Shown here one piece after another: positions 1-8,920 of a stretch of 64,000 nt of DNA. This stretch comes from an uncultured Parabacteroides sp. (GTDB taxonomy: Bacteria; Bacteroidota; Bacteroidia; Bacteroidales; Tannerellaceae), in assembly GCA_944325345.1 (NCBI GenBank), contig CALUZV010000008.1:62001-126000 (forward strand), given 5' to 3'. The notes beneath the pieces were generated by a model that was not told the DNA's origin, made no database searches, and saw nothing but the letters and a program-made list of their open reading frames with translations. The number at the start of each line of letters is the position of its first letter. The first letter of the stretch is position 1. The translations under genes and the position numbers were made by a program.

Positions 1-207
1 CACCGCGACATCCGCGCCGCCTTATGTTGGAATCCTGAGATAGCCGCCCTCTGCCGCGCGCACAACGATGCCAACGTGCTCGTCATGCCAGGACGTTTCA
101 TCTCAAACGAAGAGGCCGAGAAGGTCGTCGATACCTTCCTCCATACGCCATTCGAAGGCGGACGCCACCAGCGGCGCATCGATAAGATTCCTATTCCGGA
201 GAAATAA
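1..207 (+). CDS. rpiB: Ribose-5-phosphate isomerase B, C-terminal part (5' end outside window)
   Basis: The frame is open from base 1 and gives the last 68 residues. RpiB interconverts ribose 5-phosphate and ribulose 5-phosphate in the non-oxidative pentose phosphate pathway in the cytosol. The segment HNDANVLVMPGRFIS (about residues 21-35 of the visible part) and the ending with TPFEGGRHQRRIDKI match the conserved end of the RpiB/LacAB family. The N-terminal half with the catalytic Cys lies outside the window. The stop at 205-207 is followed by a 423-bp gap with a tandem repeat before recJ, so co-transcription with recJ is doubtful. Confidence 0.9.
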   Translation, partial: HRDIRAALCWNPEIAALCRAHNDANVLVMPGRFISNEEAEKVVDTFLHTPFEGGRHQRRIDKIPIPEK

Positions 208-299
208 CTTTTAACGACTATCAGAAGATATTTCCTCTCTTTTCTGCCGGCGTTTGCCGAGGCCGCCTTTGGTCTCCGCGCAAGCGCCGGCTTCTTTTT

Positions 300-475
300 G
301 CTCAAACGCTGGCGGACGGTTGAGCAAGTGGATTCCGACAGATGCTCATCTGTCTGCGGATACTTGAGCATCTATCCACGGATACTTGAGCATCTGTCGG
401 CGGATAGATGAGCATCTGTCGGCGGACACTTGAGCATCTGTCGGAAACTACTTGCGCAACTATCCGCCGGGCGTT
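300..475. repeat. Tandem array A, 22-bp unit, 8 copies
   Basis: Eight consecutive 22-bp units start at 300, 322, 344, 366, 388, 410, 432 and 454. The central copies share GAGCATCTGTCGGCGGA; the outer copies are degenerate. It fills much of the 208-630 gap between rpiB and recJ. There are no unique spacers between copies, so this is not a CRISPR array. It has no plausible reading frame. Confidence 0.85.
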
Positions 476-630
476 GAGGCAAGGGGCGCGGGGAAATCAT
501 AATTTTGTTCAATTTCTTTTTTCATCGGAGATTTATTCGTTACTTTACGGATTGAAATAATTTGCCCAAAGAACAGCTTCGCGGAGCGGGCGGATTATCT
601 GGAAGAAGAAAAAAGAAAAAACAATATATA

Positions 631-2361
631 ATGATTAACAAATGGAATTATCAACCTCCTTCACAAGACGTATTGAACCAACGGAACAAGTTGGTTTCCG
701 AGATGGGCCTCAATCCCGTAATCGCCTTGCTGCTTGTACAACGGGGGCTAACGACGGCTCAGGAAGTAAAGAGATTCTTCCGGCCGAGCCTCAGTAATTT
801 GCACGATCCGTTTCTGATGCCCGACATGGAGAAGGCTGTCCAGCGGCTGAATAAGGCATTGGGCGACAAAGAACGGATATTGATTTATGGAGACTACGAC
901 GTGGATGGGACGACGGCTGTGTCGTTGGTCTATAAGTATCTGCGCCCGTATTCCACGAACTTGGATTATTATATCCCGGATCGTTACGATGAAGGCTACG
1001 GTATCTCGCTCAGAAGCATTCAGTACGCTGAGGAACATGGCATAACCTTGGTTATCGCCTTGGATTGTGGCATTAAGGCAATCGAAAAAATCGCCTACGC
1101 CAAGGAGCGGGGGATAGATTTTATTATCTGCGACCACCACATGCCCGACGATGAACTGCCGGATGCGGTGGCCGTCCTTGACCCTAAACGAGCGGATTCG
1201 AACTATCCGTACGAGCATCTTTCGGGGTGTGGTGTAGGGTTTAAGTTCATGCAAGCATTCGGGATGAACAACCACTTCCCGTTTTCGGATATCGAAAGGC
1301 TGCTGGAACTGACGGCTGTCAGTATCGCATCAGACATCGTGCCCATCACCGGGGAGAACCGTATTCTGGCGTATTATGGCCTGAGACAAATCAACAGTAG
1401 CCCGAGCATGGGACTGAAGGGCGTGATTGACGTATGTGGTTTGAGCGGAAAGGAAATCACCATCAGCGACATCGTCTTCAAGATCGGTCCGCGTCTGAAT
1501 GCTTCCGGAAGGATGATGAACGGGAAGGAAGCCGTGGATTTGTTACTGGCCAAAGACCGCTCCGTAGTCCGCGAGAAGAGTGAGAGCATCAACCAGTACA
1601 ACGAAGAGCGGCGCGAATTGGATAAAAAGATAACCGAGGAAGCCAACGAGATTATCAATACGATTCCGAATATCGAAGACAAGAAGGCCGTTATCGTTTA
1701 CAATCCCCAATGGCACAAGGGCGTCATCGGTATCGTAGCTTCAAGGCTGACGGAGAAATACTATCGGCCGGCGGTAGTCCTGACGAAGTCGTCGGAGCTG
1801 GTTACGGGTTCGGCTCGTTCGATTGGCGGATTCGATATTTACAAGGCCATCGAAGGCTGCCGGGACTTGCTGGAGAACTTCGGGGGACATACCTACGCCG
1901 CAGGCTTGTCGTTGAAGGAAGAGAACTTGCCGGCTTTCATCGAGCGTTTCCAACAATTAGCGGCCGAAGACAGCCACTTGGCGCAGATGACGCCGCAGAT
2001 AGATATAGATGCTTTGATTGATTTGAAGGATATCAATACGAAGTTCATGAACGACTTGAAGAAGATGAATCCTTTTGGTCCGAACAACCAGAAGCCGGTC
2101 TTTTGCACGTATGAGGTGAAGGACTATGGGACAAGCAAATTGGTCGGACATAACCAAGAGCATATCAAGTTGGAGATTATCGATGGCAAATCGGGGACGT
2201 CGCCCATCCACGGCATTGCGTTCGGTATGGCGCGTTATTACGCCCACATTAAGCAGATGAAACCTTTCAATATCTGTTATACTGTGGAAGAGAATACCTA
2301 TAATGGGAACTCCTCCTTGCAGTTGCAGGTGAAAGATATAAAGCTGGAAGGCGGAATATGA
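631..2361 (+). CDS. recJ: Single-stranded-DNA-specific 5'-3' exonuclease RecJ
   Basis: A protein of 576 residues, the usual length for RecJ. It degrades single-stranded DNA 5' to 3' in RecF-type recombination repair and mismatch repair. The DHH phosphoesterase domain shows GDYDVDGT (about 87-94), DCGIK, and the metal-binding DHH at 168-170 in CDHHMPDDE. The DHHA1 domain carries GGHTYAAG. An in-frame TTG at 562 would add 23 basic residues unlike RecJ N-termini, so I chose ATG 631, which follows an A-rich leader. The stop overlaps the recQ start by 4 bp (ATGA), which implies translational coupling of two helicase/nuclease partners. Confidence 0.95.
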   Translation: MINKWNYQPPSQDVLNQRNKLVSEMGLNPVIALLLVQRGLTTAQEVKRFFRPSLSNLHDPFLMPDMEKAVQRLNKALGDKERILIYGDYDVDGTTAVSLVYKYLRPYSTNLDYYIPDRYDEGYGISLRSIQYAEEHGITLVIALDCGIKAIEKIAYAKERGIDFIICDHHMPDDELPDAVAVLDPKRADSNYPYEHLSGCGVGFKFMQAFGMNNHFPFSDIERLLELTAVSIASDIVPITGENRILAYYGLRQINSSPSMGLKGVIDVCGLSGKEITISDIVFKIGPRLNASGRMMNGKEAVDLLLAKDRSVVREKSESINQYNEERRELDKKITEEANEIINTIPNIEDKKAVIVYNPQWHKGVIGIVASRLTEKYYRPAVVLTKSSELVTGSARSIGGFDIYKAIEGCRDLLENFGGHTYAAGLSLKEENLPAFIERFQQLAAEDSHLAQMTPQIDIDALIDLKDINTKFMNDLKKMNPFGPNNQKPVFCTYEVKDYGTSKLVGHNQEHIKLEIIDGKSGTSPIHGIAFGMARYYAHIKQMKPFNICYTVEENTYNGNSSLQLQVKDIKLEGGI

Positions 2362-4280
2362 CGAAGGTTGAAGACGCGTCGCCGGATATCTATCACCGGA
2401 TACTGCAACAGTATTGGGGCTATTCCTCATTCCGTCCGTTGCAGGAGGACATCATCCGCTCGGTCTGTGCCGGAAAAGATACGCTGGGATTGATGCCGAC
2501 AGGTGGAGGGAAGTCCATCACCTTCCAAGTTCCTGCGCTGGCGATGCCGGGGATTTGCGTAGTCGTTACTCCGCTTATCGCCTTGATGAAAGACCAGGTA
2601 GATAATCTCCGCCGGCTCGGTATCAAAGCTACGGCAGTGCATTCCGGCATGGCGCGCGAGGAGATACTTGTGCAGTTGGAGAATTGTATCTTCGGGGATT
2701 ACAAGTTCCTCTACGTCTCTCCCGAGCGTCTTTCGACGGAAATATTCCAGACTAAGCTGCAAGCGATGCAAGTCTGCCTCTTAGCGGTGGACGAAAGCCA
2801 TTGCATCTCGCAGTGGGGCTATGATTTCCGTCCCTCGTATATGGCGATAGCCGATGTCCGCGAGATGCTGCCCGGCGTACCGGTCTTGGCGCTGACGGCT
2901 ACGGCTACTCCCGAAGTGGTGGATGACATTCAGGAGAAACTCCATTTCCGGGAGAAGAATGTCTTTCAAAAGAGCTTCGTCCGTCCGAATTTGGCCTACA
3001 TCGTCCGTCAGACGGATGACAAGCTCAAGATGTTGATGCACATCCTGGACAATGTGCCTGGCTCAGCCGTCCTGTATGTCCGCAACCGGAAGAAGACCAA
3101 GGAGATTTCTGATTATCTCCGTCAGCACGGCTATTCGGTCGATTATTTCCATGCGGGCTTGAACTTCGAGGAAAAAGAATTACGCCAGAATCGTTGGAAG
3201 AGCGGAGAGTGCCGGATTATTGTCGCCACGAACGCCTTCGGCATGGGCATCGACAAGCCCGACGTCCGTCTTGTCGTCCATTTGGATATGCCCGGCTCGC
3301 TGGAAGAGTATTATCAGGAGGCCGGACGTGCCGGACGTGATGGAAAGAAGGCATACGCTGTCGCCATTTGTTCCGGTAGCGATAACCTGCGGTTGAAGAA
3401 GCGTTACGCTGACGAGTTCCCGGAGAAGGATTTTGTTTATCGCGTTTATGAAGCCTTGGGAAACTTCTTCCAGATAGCCGTCGGCTTCGGGCAAGATACT
3501 TCCCACGACTTTGTTATCGAGAATTTCTGCGCTGCCTTCCATTTCCCGATTCGGCAGACACATTACGCCCTGAAATTGCTCGACCTCTCAGGCTATATCG
3601 AATATGTCGAGGAGAACAACAGCACATCGCGCCTCATGTTTACCGTTACCCGCGATGAATTGTACCGTTATCTGAAGCAAGACCCTGTCATCGATGCCGT
3701 TTTGCAGGCAGTCCTCCGTTCCTATACAGGTCTTTTTGCCGATTTTGTCTTTATCAACGAAGGATTGATTACCACGCGCTCCGGTGTCTCCCGGGAAGAG
3801 GTCTATAAGACATTGATTAACCTTTCGAAATACCATATTGTGAAATATATCCCCGAAAAACGGACGCCGCTCATCATCTACCGCCAAATCCGGGTGGAAA
3901 AACAGTATCTCCGTCTCACCCGCGATGCCTACGAGCTTCGCAAAGAGCGTCTGGAAAAGCGTCTGCTGAAGGTCTTGGAGTATATCGGCAATACCGAGAC
4001 CTGTCGCGCCCGTCTCCTTCTTGATTATTTTGGTGAGAAGGCGGAGGCGGATTGTGGCATCTGTGATATCTGTGTCGCCCGCCGTCGTGCTACCTCGGAG
4101 CGGGTGGAATTCGAGCGCATCCGTTCTCTCTTGCATGAGGATTTGACAGACGAGCCGATGGACCCCAACGATTTTGTCCTCAAGCATAAGCTGGATGCGC
4201 CGAGTGCTTTCCGAGTCATCCGTCTCTTGGCCGATGAAGGGGAAATTGCTATCGAAAATGGAAAATTGAAAGCAAAATAG
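2358..4280 (+). CDS. recQ: ATP-dependent DNA helicase RecQ
   Basis: A superfamily 2 3'-5' DNA helicase of 640 residues. RecQ unwinds recombination and replication intermediates and supplies single strands to RecJ. Motif I is MPTGGGKS (about 46-53), motif II is DESH at 145-148 followed by CISQWGYDFRPSY, motif III is LTATATPEV, and motif VI is YQEAGRAGRDG. The RecQ-Ct zinc site appears as a Cys cluster ending in DCGICDIC. The last 70 residues look like a short winged-helix or helical tail; a clear HRDC domain is not evident. The start overlaps the recJ stop by 4 bp, so the two are probably one operon. Confidence 0.95.
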   Translation: MTKVEDASPDIYHRILQQYWGYSSFRPLQEDIIRSVCAGKDTLGLMPTGGGKSITFQVPALAMPGICVVVTPLIALMKDQVDNLRRLGIKATAVHSGMAREEILVQLENCIFGDYKFLYVSPERLSTEIFQTKLQAMQVCLLAVDESHCISQWGYDFRPSYMAIADVREMLPGVPVLALTATATPEVVDDIQEKLHFREKNVFQKSFVRPNLAYIVRQTDDKLKMLMHILDNVPGSAVLYVRNRKKTKEISDYLRQHGYSVDYFHAGLNFEEKELRQNRWKSGECRIIVATNAFGMGIDKPDVRLVVHLDMPGSLEEYYQEAGRAGRDGKKAYAVAICSGSDNLRLKKRYADEFPEKDFVYRVYEALGNFFQIAVGFGQDTSHDFVIENFCAAFHFPIRQTHYALKLLDLSGYIEYVEENNSTSRLMFTVTRDELYRYLKQDPVIDAVLQAVLRSYTGLFADFVFINEGLITTRSGVSREEVYKTLINLSKYHIVKYIPEKRTPLIIYRQIRVEKQYLRLTRDAYELRKERLEKRLLKVLEYIGNTETCRARLLLDYFGEKAEADCGICDICVARRRATSERVEFERIRSLLHEDLTDEPMDPNDFVLKHKLDAPSAFRVIRLLADEGEIAIENGKLKAK

Positions 4281-4303
4281 GGCGAAAAGACGAAAAAATA
4301 TCC

Positions 4304-4311
4304 TATTTTTG
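4304..4311 (+). promoter_or_regulatory. Bacteroidetes -7 box upstream of the POT transporter
   Basis: TATTTTTG matches TAnnTTTG, 25 bp before the ATG at 4337. No convincing -33 TTG is seen at the usual spacing, so the transporter may also be read from recJ-recQ. Confidence 0.45.
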
Positions 4312-4336
4312 TTCTCAAAAATTGAGAATATATACC

Positions 4337-5854
4337 ATGACAAGCCAGACTGCAAATCAAAAAGGCCATCCGCGTGGTCTCTACCTGCTTTTTATCACCG
4401 AAATGTGGGAGCGCTTCAGCTATTACGGAATGCGCGCCCTCTTTATGCTTTACATGACACAGGCCCTGCTCTTCGACAAAGAGTTTTCTTCCGAAATCTA
4501 CGGGAGTTATACGGGGCTGGTTTATCTTACGCCGCTCTTGGGCGGTTACATCGCCGACCGCTATTGGGGCAACCGCCGTTCTATCCTCTGGGGCGCGTTG
4601 ATGATGGCGGTGGGCCAGTTCCTGATGTTTCTCAGCGCGTGCTATTTCCACGAGGTGTTTTTAGCCAAGTGGCTGATGTTCGCGGGGCTGGGCACACTGA
4701 TTCTGGGCAATGGCTTCTTCAAGCCGAATATCTCGATTATGGTGGGCGACCTCTACGAGCCGGGCGACAAGCGCAAGGACTCCGCCTTTACGATTTTCTA
4801 CATGGGCGTGAATGTCGGCGCCACGATTGCCCCGCTCTGGTGCGGTCTCGTGGGCAACACGGGTCATCCGGAGGATTTCAAATGGGGTTTCCTCTCCGCC
4901 TGCATCGGAATGTTGATTGGCGCGGCTGTTTTTCAGTTCTATAAAGATAAATACCTCGTTACGCCGGACGGGAAGCCGGTCGGCAATCCGCCTAAGCAGA
5001 AACCCGTCCAGGCTTCGGAGCAAATCCGCAGCAAACGCCTCTTCTGGACGATGGGCATCGCCACCGTCATCCTCGCCAGCCTTTTCGCCATCGGCGGGGC
5101 AGACTGGATTGGCGCGTTTATCTATGCCACGATCATCACCGTTCCTCTTTCCATCTTGGCAGACAGTTCGCTGACCCGGCAGGAGCGGAAGCAGATTTGC
5201 ATCATCTTCATCCTCGCCTTCTTCGTCATCTTTTTCTGGGCCGCCTACGAGCAGGCGGGTGCGTCGCTCACCTTTTTTGCGGATGAGCAGACAGACCGCT
5301 GGATAGGAGGCTGGGAGATGCCGGCGTCATACTTCCAGTCGTTTGGCGCGGTCTTCATCGTCTTGCTTGCTCCCGTATTCGCCGCGATATGGTCGTTCCT
5401 CGGACGGCATAGGCTCGAGCCGGTCTCGCCCCGCAAGCAGGCCATCGGGTTGTTCCTCCTTTCGCTGGGTTATTTGCTGATTGCCTTCGGCGTGAAGGGT
5501 GTCGAGCCGGGTGTGAAGGTCAGTATGCTTTGGCTGACGGGATTATATTTCCTGCATACAATGGGCGAGTTATGTTTGGCTCCTATCGGCCTGTCGCTGG
5601 TCTATCGCCTTTCGCCCGCGCGTTTCTCGTCGCTGCTGATGGGCGTCTGGTATCTCAGTACCTCGGCGGCCAACAAGCTCGCGGGCCTTCTCAGCAGCTA
5701 TTATCCTGAAAATGGAGTGGTGAAAAACTTCCTCGGTTACGAGGTGGCCACGCTCTACGATTTCTTTATGCTCTTCGTCGCCATGAGTGCTTGCGCGGCT
5801 GTAGTCTTGTTTGTTTTGTCGAAAAAAATATCGAAGATGATGGGGGAAGGGTAG
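4337..5854 (+). CDS. POT/PTR-family proton-coupled di-/tripeptide transporter
   Basis: A 505-residue polytopic inner-membrane protein with about 12-14 hydrophobic segments. POT carriers import di- and tripeptides with protons. The PTR2 signature is visible as FITEMWERFSYYGMRALFML (about 20-39), with the ExxERFxYY motif that couples protons, then GGYIADRYWGNRRSILWG and FYMGVNVGA. ATG 4337 is chosen over an in-frame TTG at 4322 because it puts the signature at the usual distance from the N-terminus. The gene lies 56 bp after recQ with its own -7 box. It could import another small substrate; the family call itself is firm. Confidence 0.9.
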   Translation: MTSQTANQKGHPRGLYLLFITEMWERFSYYGMRALFMLYMTQALLFDKEFSSEIYGSYTGLVYLTPLLGGYIADRYWGNRRSILWGALMMAVGQFLMFLSACYFHEVFLAKWLMFAGLGTLILGNGFFKPNISIMVGDLYEPGDKRKDSAFTIFYMGVNVGATIAPLWCGLVGNTGHPEDFKWGFLSACIGMLIGAAVFQFYKDKYLVTPDGKPVGNPPKQKPVQASEQIRSKRLFWTMGIATVILASLFAIGGADWIGAFIYATIITVPLSILADSSLTRQERKQICIIFILAFFVIFFWAAYEQAGASLTFFADEQTDRWIGGWEMPASYFQSFGAVFIVLLAPVFAAIWSFLGRHRLEPVSPRKQAIGLFLLSLGYLLIAFGVKGVEPGVKVSMLWLTGLYFLHTMGELCLAPIGLSLVYRLSPARFSSLLMGVWYLSTSAANKLAGLLSSYYPENGVVKNFLGYEVATLYDFFMLFVAMSACAAVVLFVLSKKISKMMGEG

Positions 5855-5915
5855 GAGGATGTTAGGTTTCCTTTTCCCCTCAGTCCCCAGCCCCAAATCG
5901 CGCGAAAAGTTCGTA

Positions 5916-6161
5916 GGGACGGCGTCCCCGGCAACTTTTCTCGCGAAAGGACGCAAGGGACGGCGTCCCCGGCAACTTTTCTCGCGAAAGGACGCAAGGG
6001 ACGGCGTCCCCGACAACTTTTCTTGCGAAAGGACGCAAGGGACGGCGTCCCTGACAACTTTTCTTGCGAAAGGACGCAAGGGACGGCGTCCCCAGCAACT
6101 TTTCTTGCGAAAGGCCGCAAGGGACGGCGTCCCTGACAACTTTTCTTGCGAAAGGAAACTT
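5916..6161. repeat. Tandem array B, 41-bp unit, 6 copies
   Basis: The word GGGACGGCGTCCC recurs at 5916, 5957, 5998, 6039, 6080 and 6121, an exact 41-bp period, with CAACTTTTCT and GCGAAAGGACGCAA between. Each unit holds the near-palindrome GGGACGGCGTCCC. It fills the gap between the convergent POT transporter and DUF3256-type genes. A 41-bp unit shifts frame each copy, so open frames across it are not coding evidence. Confidence 0.93.
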
Positions 6162-6192
6162 TTTCCCAGCGTATCGGAAGACTTTCCGCTTG

Positions 6193-6831
6193 TTATTCCC
6201 GCTCGAACCGCGATTGCTTCCAACCATACACGATCGTTTCTCCTGTCAGGAACGGGGAAACGGTCTTTTGCATCTCTTTGCTGAGGTATTCAGGCGTGGC
6301 ATAAGCTACCGTCAAGGTCGGCGCGTCGGGACTGAGGCGGTATTCCATCAACTCCATGTCGAGGGCTGCCTGCGTATCCTGCCAAGCGACGCTCGTCGTG
6401 TCGGCATCGTGCCGGAAGAAGTCTCCAGCGGCGGGCGGAGTGAAGAGGGCTGCGCTGTCGAGCGGCTTCCAGTCTGTCGAGTAGAAGGCGACGCGGCTGT
6501 CCGGTGCCGGACCGAAGTAGGTCGTAACCATGCAAATCACATACGTCCCGTTGATGAGCGGGAAGCGGCGCATCTCGATACGTGTGCGTTCGGTCGATTG
6601 CAGGCGGAGGTAGTCGTCGTTGAGGGCTTCGAGTGTCGAATAGCCGTTCATATTGTTCTTCAGCCGGGCCTCTTTCCCTTCCTTGAACAGGTCGGTCAGG
6701 TCTTTGCGCCAGGCATCCTGCAACTGCGGGATATATTGGTCGGGCATCTGGCAGAACAGCGTCTGCATGTCTTGCGCCGAGGCCGAAACGAGGATGGCGC
6801 TGAATATAAGGGATAGGATTGTGCGTTTCAT
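6193..6831 (-). CDS. Secreted DUF3256-like protein
   Basis: A 212-residue protein beginning MKRTILSLIFSAILVSASAQ, a clean signal peptide with cleavage after about residue 19, so it is exported to the periplasm or beyond. The mature part (NGTYVICMVTTYFGPAPDSRVAFYSTDW near the middle) resembles a small Bacteroidales family I know as DUF3256; its function is unknown and I see no catalytic motif. It follows the EamA gene and truA on the same strand. A -7 box sits inside the 3' end of the EamA gene at 6874-6881. The stop lies about 30 bp from array B. Confidence 0.75.
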   Translation of the reverse strand: MKRTILSLIFSAILVSASAQDMQTLFCQMPDQYIPQLQDAWRKDLTDLFKEGKEARLKNNMNGYSTLEALNDDYLRLQSTERTRIEMRRFPLINGTYVICMVTTYFGPAPDSRVAFYSTDWKPLDSAALFTPPAAGDFFRHDADTTSVAWQDTQAALDMELMEYRLSPDAPTLTVAYATPEYLSKEMQKTVSPFLTGETIVYGWKQSRFERE

Positions 6832-6861
6832 TTGTCAGTCTATTTGAAAAATCATTGTTTT

Positions 6862-7758
6862 TTATTTCGTCCCCAAATATAGGAATATCATTCCAATTAA
6901 CACCAACACCAAATCCACCGCCTTGCTCTTTAAGTTTTTTTCATGGAAGAACAGGGCGCCGGCGGCGAAGGTTACCAGCACATTGCTGCGCCGTATCATC
7001 GAGATGATGGATATCATCGAGTCGGGGAAACTCAGGGCATAGAAATATATCCAGTCCGCCAGGCAGATGAATACCGATATGAATACGATGTTCCACCGCC
7101 AGACGAACGGCGTCGTCTCTTTCCGCTTCGGATACCAGAGGAACAGCAGGATGAGCAGCATAATGCCGCACTGATAGACATTGAACCACACCTGCACGGT
7201 CATCACGTCCAGCCCCTGCATCAGGTGTTTGTCGTACAGTCCGCTGCACGTCCCGAGCAGGACCGAGAGTACCGTCAGCGCAATCCATTTGTTATGCGCG
7301 AAGTTTATCCCTTCCTTTTTCCCCGAAAGCGAGAGCAGATAGAACGACGCAACGGCGAAGGCGACTCCCACCCACTGATAGAAGTTCAGCCTCTCGCCGA
7401 AGATGAGGAGCGCCCCCAGCAGCGTCAGCACCGGCTGTGTCGCCTTGATGGGCCCGGTCAGCGTCAGGGGCAGATGTTTCAGGGCAAAGTATCCCGATAT
7501 CCACGACGAGAGGACGATGACGGCCTTGATGAATACCGCCAAGTGTGTCTCTGCCGAGACGCGGGGCACGTAGAACATCGTCCCGTCCAGCGTGTCGGTA
7601 TAGAACGACAGCAGGATGAAGGGCAGAAAGATTAAACTACATATCAACGTATTGCAGAACAAGACCGGGATGACGGCATTCCCCGTCAGCGACATCTTCT
7701 TGTTCACCTCGTAGCATCCCAGCAGGAACGCCGAGAGAAAAGCCAGCAGTAACCACAT
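6862..7758 (-). CDS. EamA/DMT-family transporter
   Basis: A 298-residue inner-membrane protein with about ten hydrophobic helices in two repeats, the typical EamA drug/metabolite exporter size. It begins MWLLLAFLSAFLLGCYEVNKK and ends IGMIFLYLGTK. The repeat boundary near INFAHNKWIALTVLSVLLGTCSG and the late GALFFHEKNLKSKAVDLVLVLIGM resemble the family. The substrate cannot be read from sequence. It starts 6 bp after the truA stop, so the two are probably co-transcribed. Confidence 0.85.
   Translation of the reverse strand: MWLLLAFLSAFLLGCYEVNKKMSLTGNAVIPVLFCNTLICSLIFLPFILLSFYTDTLDGTMFYVPRVSAETHLAVFIKAVIVLSSWISGYFALKHLPLTLTGPIKATQPVLTLLGALLIFGERLNFYQWVGVAFAVASFYLLSLSGKKEGINFAHNKWIALTVLSVLLGTCSGLYDKHLMQGLDVMTVQVWFNVYQCGIMLLILLFLWYPKRKETTPFVWRWNIVFISVFICLADWIYFYALSFPDSMISIISMIRRSNVLVTFAAGALFFHEKNLKSKAVDLVLVLIGMIFLYLGTK
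6874..6881 (-). promoter_or_regulatory. -7 box for the DUF3256-like gene
   Basis: On the minus strand this reads TATATTTG, matching TAnnTTTG, 43 bp upstream of the ATG at 6831. It lies within the last codons of the EamA gene, so the downstream gene may be expressed separately. Confidence 0.5.
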
Positions 7759-7764
7759 AGTCTC

Positions 7765-8514
7765 TTACAGAAATAGTTCCTCCGGATAAGTTACATCCAC
7801 CAGAAACAGCGCGTGCCCCGGCACCGACATCCCGGCGCGCCCCCGGTCTTTCGCCTCAATGACTCTCCGCAGTCCGGCGGCGTCCAGCTTTCCGCGCCCC
7901 ACCTCGATGAGCGTCCCGACAATCGCCCGCACCATGTTGCGCAGGAAGCGGTCGGCCGAGATGGTGAAGACCCACACGTCGTCTTCCAGCTCCCAATCCG
8001 CCCGCTTGATGAGGCAGTTGTTGGTCTTCACGTCGGTATGCAGTTTGCTGAAGCTCGTGAAGTCGATATACTCGAATAGGATAGGGCAGGCGCGGTTCAT
8101 CGCGTCGAAGTCCAGCGGGTTCGGAAGCTGATAGACGAAATCGCTGCGGAACGGGTCTTTCCGCGTCGCGACATAATATTTATAGGTACGCGAGGTGGCA
8201 TCAAACCGCGCATGGGCATCGGCACGCACCGCGACGACGCGGTCCACCGCAATATCGCGCGGCAAGATACGGTTCAGCTTGTAAGCCAGTTGCCCCAAAT
8301 CCGCAATCGCTTCGGGCGAATCGAAATGCGCCACCATCAGTCGCGCATGGACCCCGGCATCCGTCCGTCCGGCCCCGACAATCGGCGTCTCGCGGCGCAG
8401 CAACGTCGAGAGTGCAGCCTCCAGACAGCCCTGCACGCTCGTCCCATTCGGCTGCACCTGCCAGCCGCAGTAATTCTTTCCGTTATAACTGAGGTAGATA
8501 AAATAACGATACAT
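7765..8514 (-). CDS. truA: tRNA pseudouridine(38-40) synthase TruA
   Basis: A protein of 249 residues, normal for TruA, which isomerises uridines 38-40 in the anticodon arm of many tRNAs. The N-terminus [29 protein letters not shown] and the active-site segment [11 protein letters not shown] (catalytic Asp in RTDAGVHA) are diagnostic. SFSKLHTD and [26 protein letters not shown] follow. ATG 8514 is chosen; an in-frame upstream start at 8535 would add 7 residues not seen in the family and would lie over the -7 box. The EamA gene follows after 6 bp. Confidence 0.95.
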   Translation of the reverse strand: MYRYFIYLSYNGKNYCGWQVQPNGTSVQGCLEAALSTLLRRETPIVGAGRTDAGVHARLMVAHFDSPEAIADLGQLAYKLNRILPRDIAVDRVVAVRADAHARFDATSRTYKYYVATRKDPFRSDFVYQLPNPLDFDAMNRACPILFEYIDFTSFSKLHTDVKTNNCLIKRADWELEDDVWVFTISADRFLRNMVRAIVGTLIEVGRGKLDAAGLRRVIEAKDRGRAGMSVPGHALFLVDVTYPEELFL

Positions 8515-8532
8515 AGTGCTATAATTCGGGAG

Positions 8533-8540
8533 CAAAGGTA
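8533..8540 (-). promoter_or_regulatory. -7 box for truA
   Basis: The minus strand reads TACCTTTG, a perfect TAnnTTTG box, 19 bp upstream of the chosen ATG at 8514. Its position argues for the shorter TruA start. Confidence 0.65.
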
Positions 8541-8547
8541 AGGGTTA

Positions 8548-8632
8548 ATTGAGAATTGACAATTGACAATTGACAATTAGTTTGGATACGCCTTTTAATT
8601 GTCAATTATCCATTGTCAATTGTCAATTTACT
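8548..8632. repeat. Heptamer-repeat hairpin (GACAATT type), copy 1
   Basis: Three direct GACAATT heptamers are followed about 30 bp on by the inverted AATTGTC heptamers, giving a long imperfect hairpin. Similar hairpins lie at 8856-8920 and 21030-21132. It sits between the divergent truA and the antitoxin-like stub. Confidence 0.8.
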
Positions 8633-8634
8633 TA

Positions 8635-8642
8635 TACCTTTG
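8635..8642 (+). promoter_or_regulatory. -7 box for the 56-residue stub gene
   Basis: TACCTTTG is a perfect TAnnTTTG box 46 bp upstream of the ATG at 8689. It lies directly after the heptamer hairpin, whose last TTG at about 8616-8618 could serve as part of a -33 element. Confidence 0.55.
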
Positions 8643-8688
8643 CGATGAAAGGCTATGTGGCACAACAATGAACAAATAGAGAAATATT

Positions 8689-8859
8689 ATGCGAGTAAAA
8701 TCTAAATTACACAGCTTCGACATCGTTCTGGACGAATTGTATGGCAAGCCTGGTACCCCCGAGCGTGAATCCTTCCGCCGTGAGGCCCGCGCCTTTTGCG
8801 AGGAGAAGACGGCAAGCAAGAAGGCAGCGGAGCATAAAACTGCCGTACTCTCTCATTGA
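8689..8859 (+). CDS. Short antitoxin-like stub (N-terminal part of a HigA/XRE-type antitoxin without its HTH)
   Basis: A frame of 56 residues starting MRVKSKLHSFDIVLDELYGK and ending in KTAVLSH. The segment LDELYGKPGTPERESFRREA resembles the N-terminal lead-in of Bacteroidales XRE-type antitoxins, where Gly-Thr-Pro-x-Arg precedes a helix-turn-helix domain. Here the frame stops before any HTH, in a Lys/Ala-rich tail, and no toxin gene is adjacent. It has its own -7 box and lies between two heptamer hairpins (8548-8632 and 8856-8920). It may be a truncated pseudogene or a small protein that lost its DNA-binding half. The resemblance is from memory, so the call is tentative. Confidence 0.5.
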   Translation: MRVKSKLHSFDIVLDELYGKPGTPERESFRREARAFCEEKTASKKAAEHKTAVLSH

Positions 8860-8920
8860 CAATTAAAATGGACAATTGACAATTTTGGGAAAGCCTTTCT
8901 AATTGTCAATTGTCCATTGA
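8856..8920. repeat. Heptamer-repeat hairpin (GACAATT type), copy 2
   Basis: TTGACAATT and GGACAATTGACAATT are followed by the inverted AATTGTCAATTGTCC. It begins at the stop codon of the antitoxin-like stub and runs directly into array C. Confidence 0.75.

Noticed and set aside
562..630. Upstream TTG start for RecJ
   Set aside because: It would add 23 basic, low-complexity residues absent from RecJ proteins; ATG 631 fits the family.
5755..6227. Minus-strand frames across array B
   Set aside because: The 41-bp unit rotates the reading frame each copy; the frames translate repeat DNA and overlap the 3' ends of real genes.
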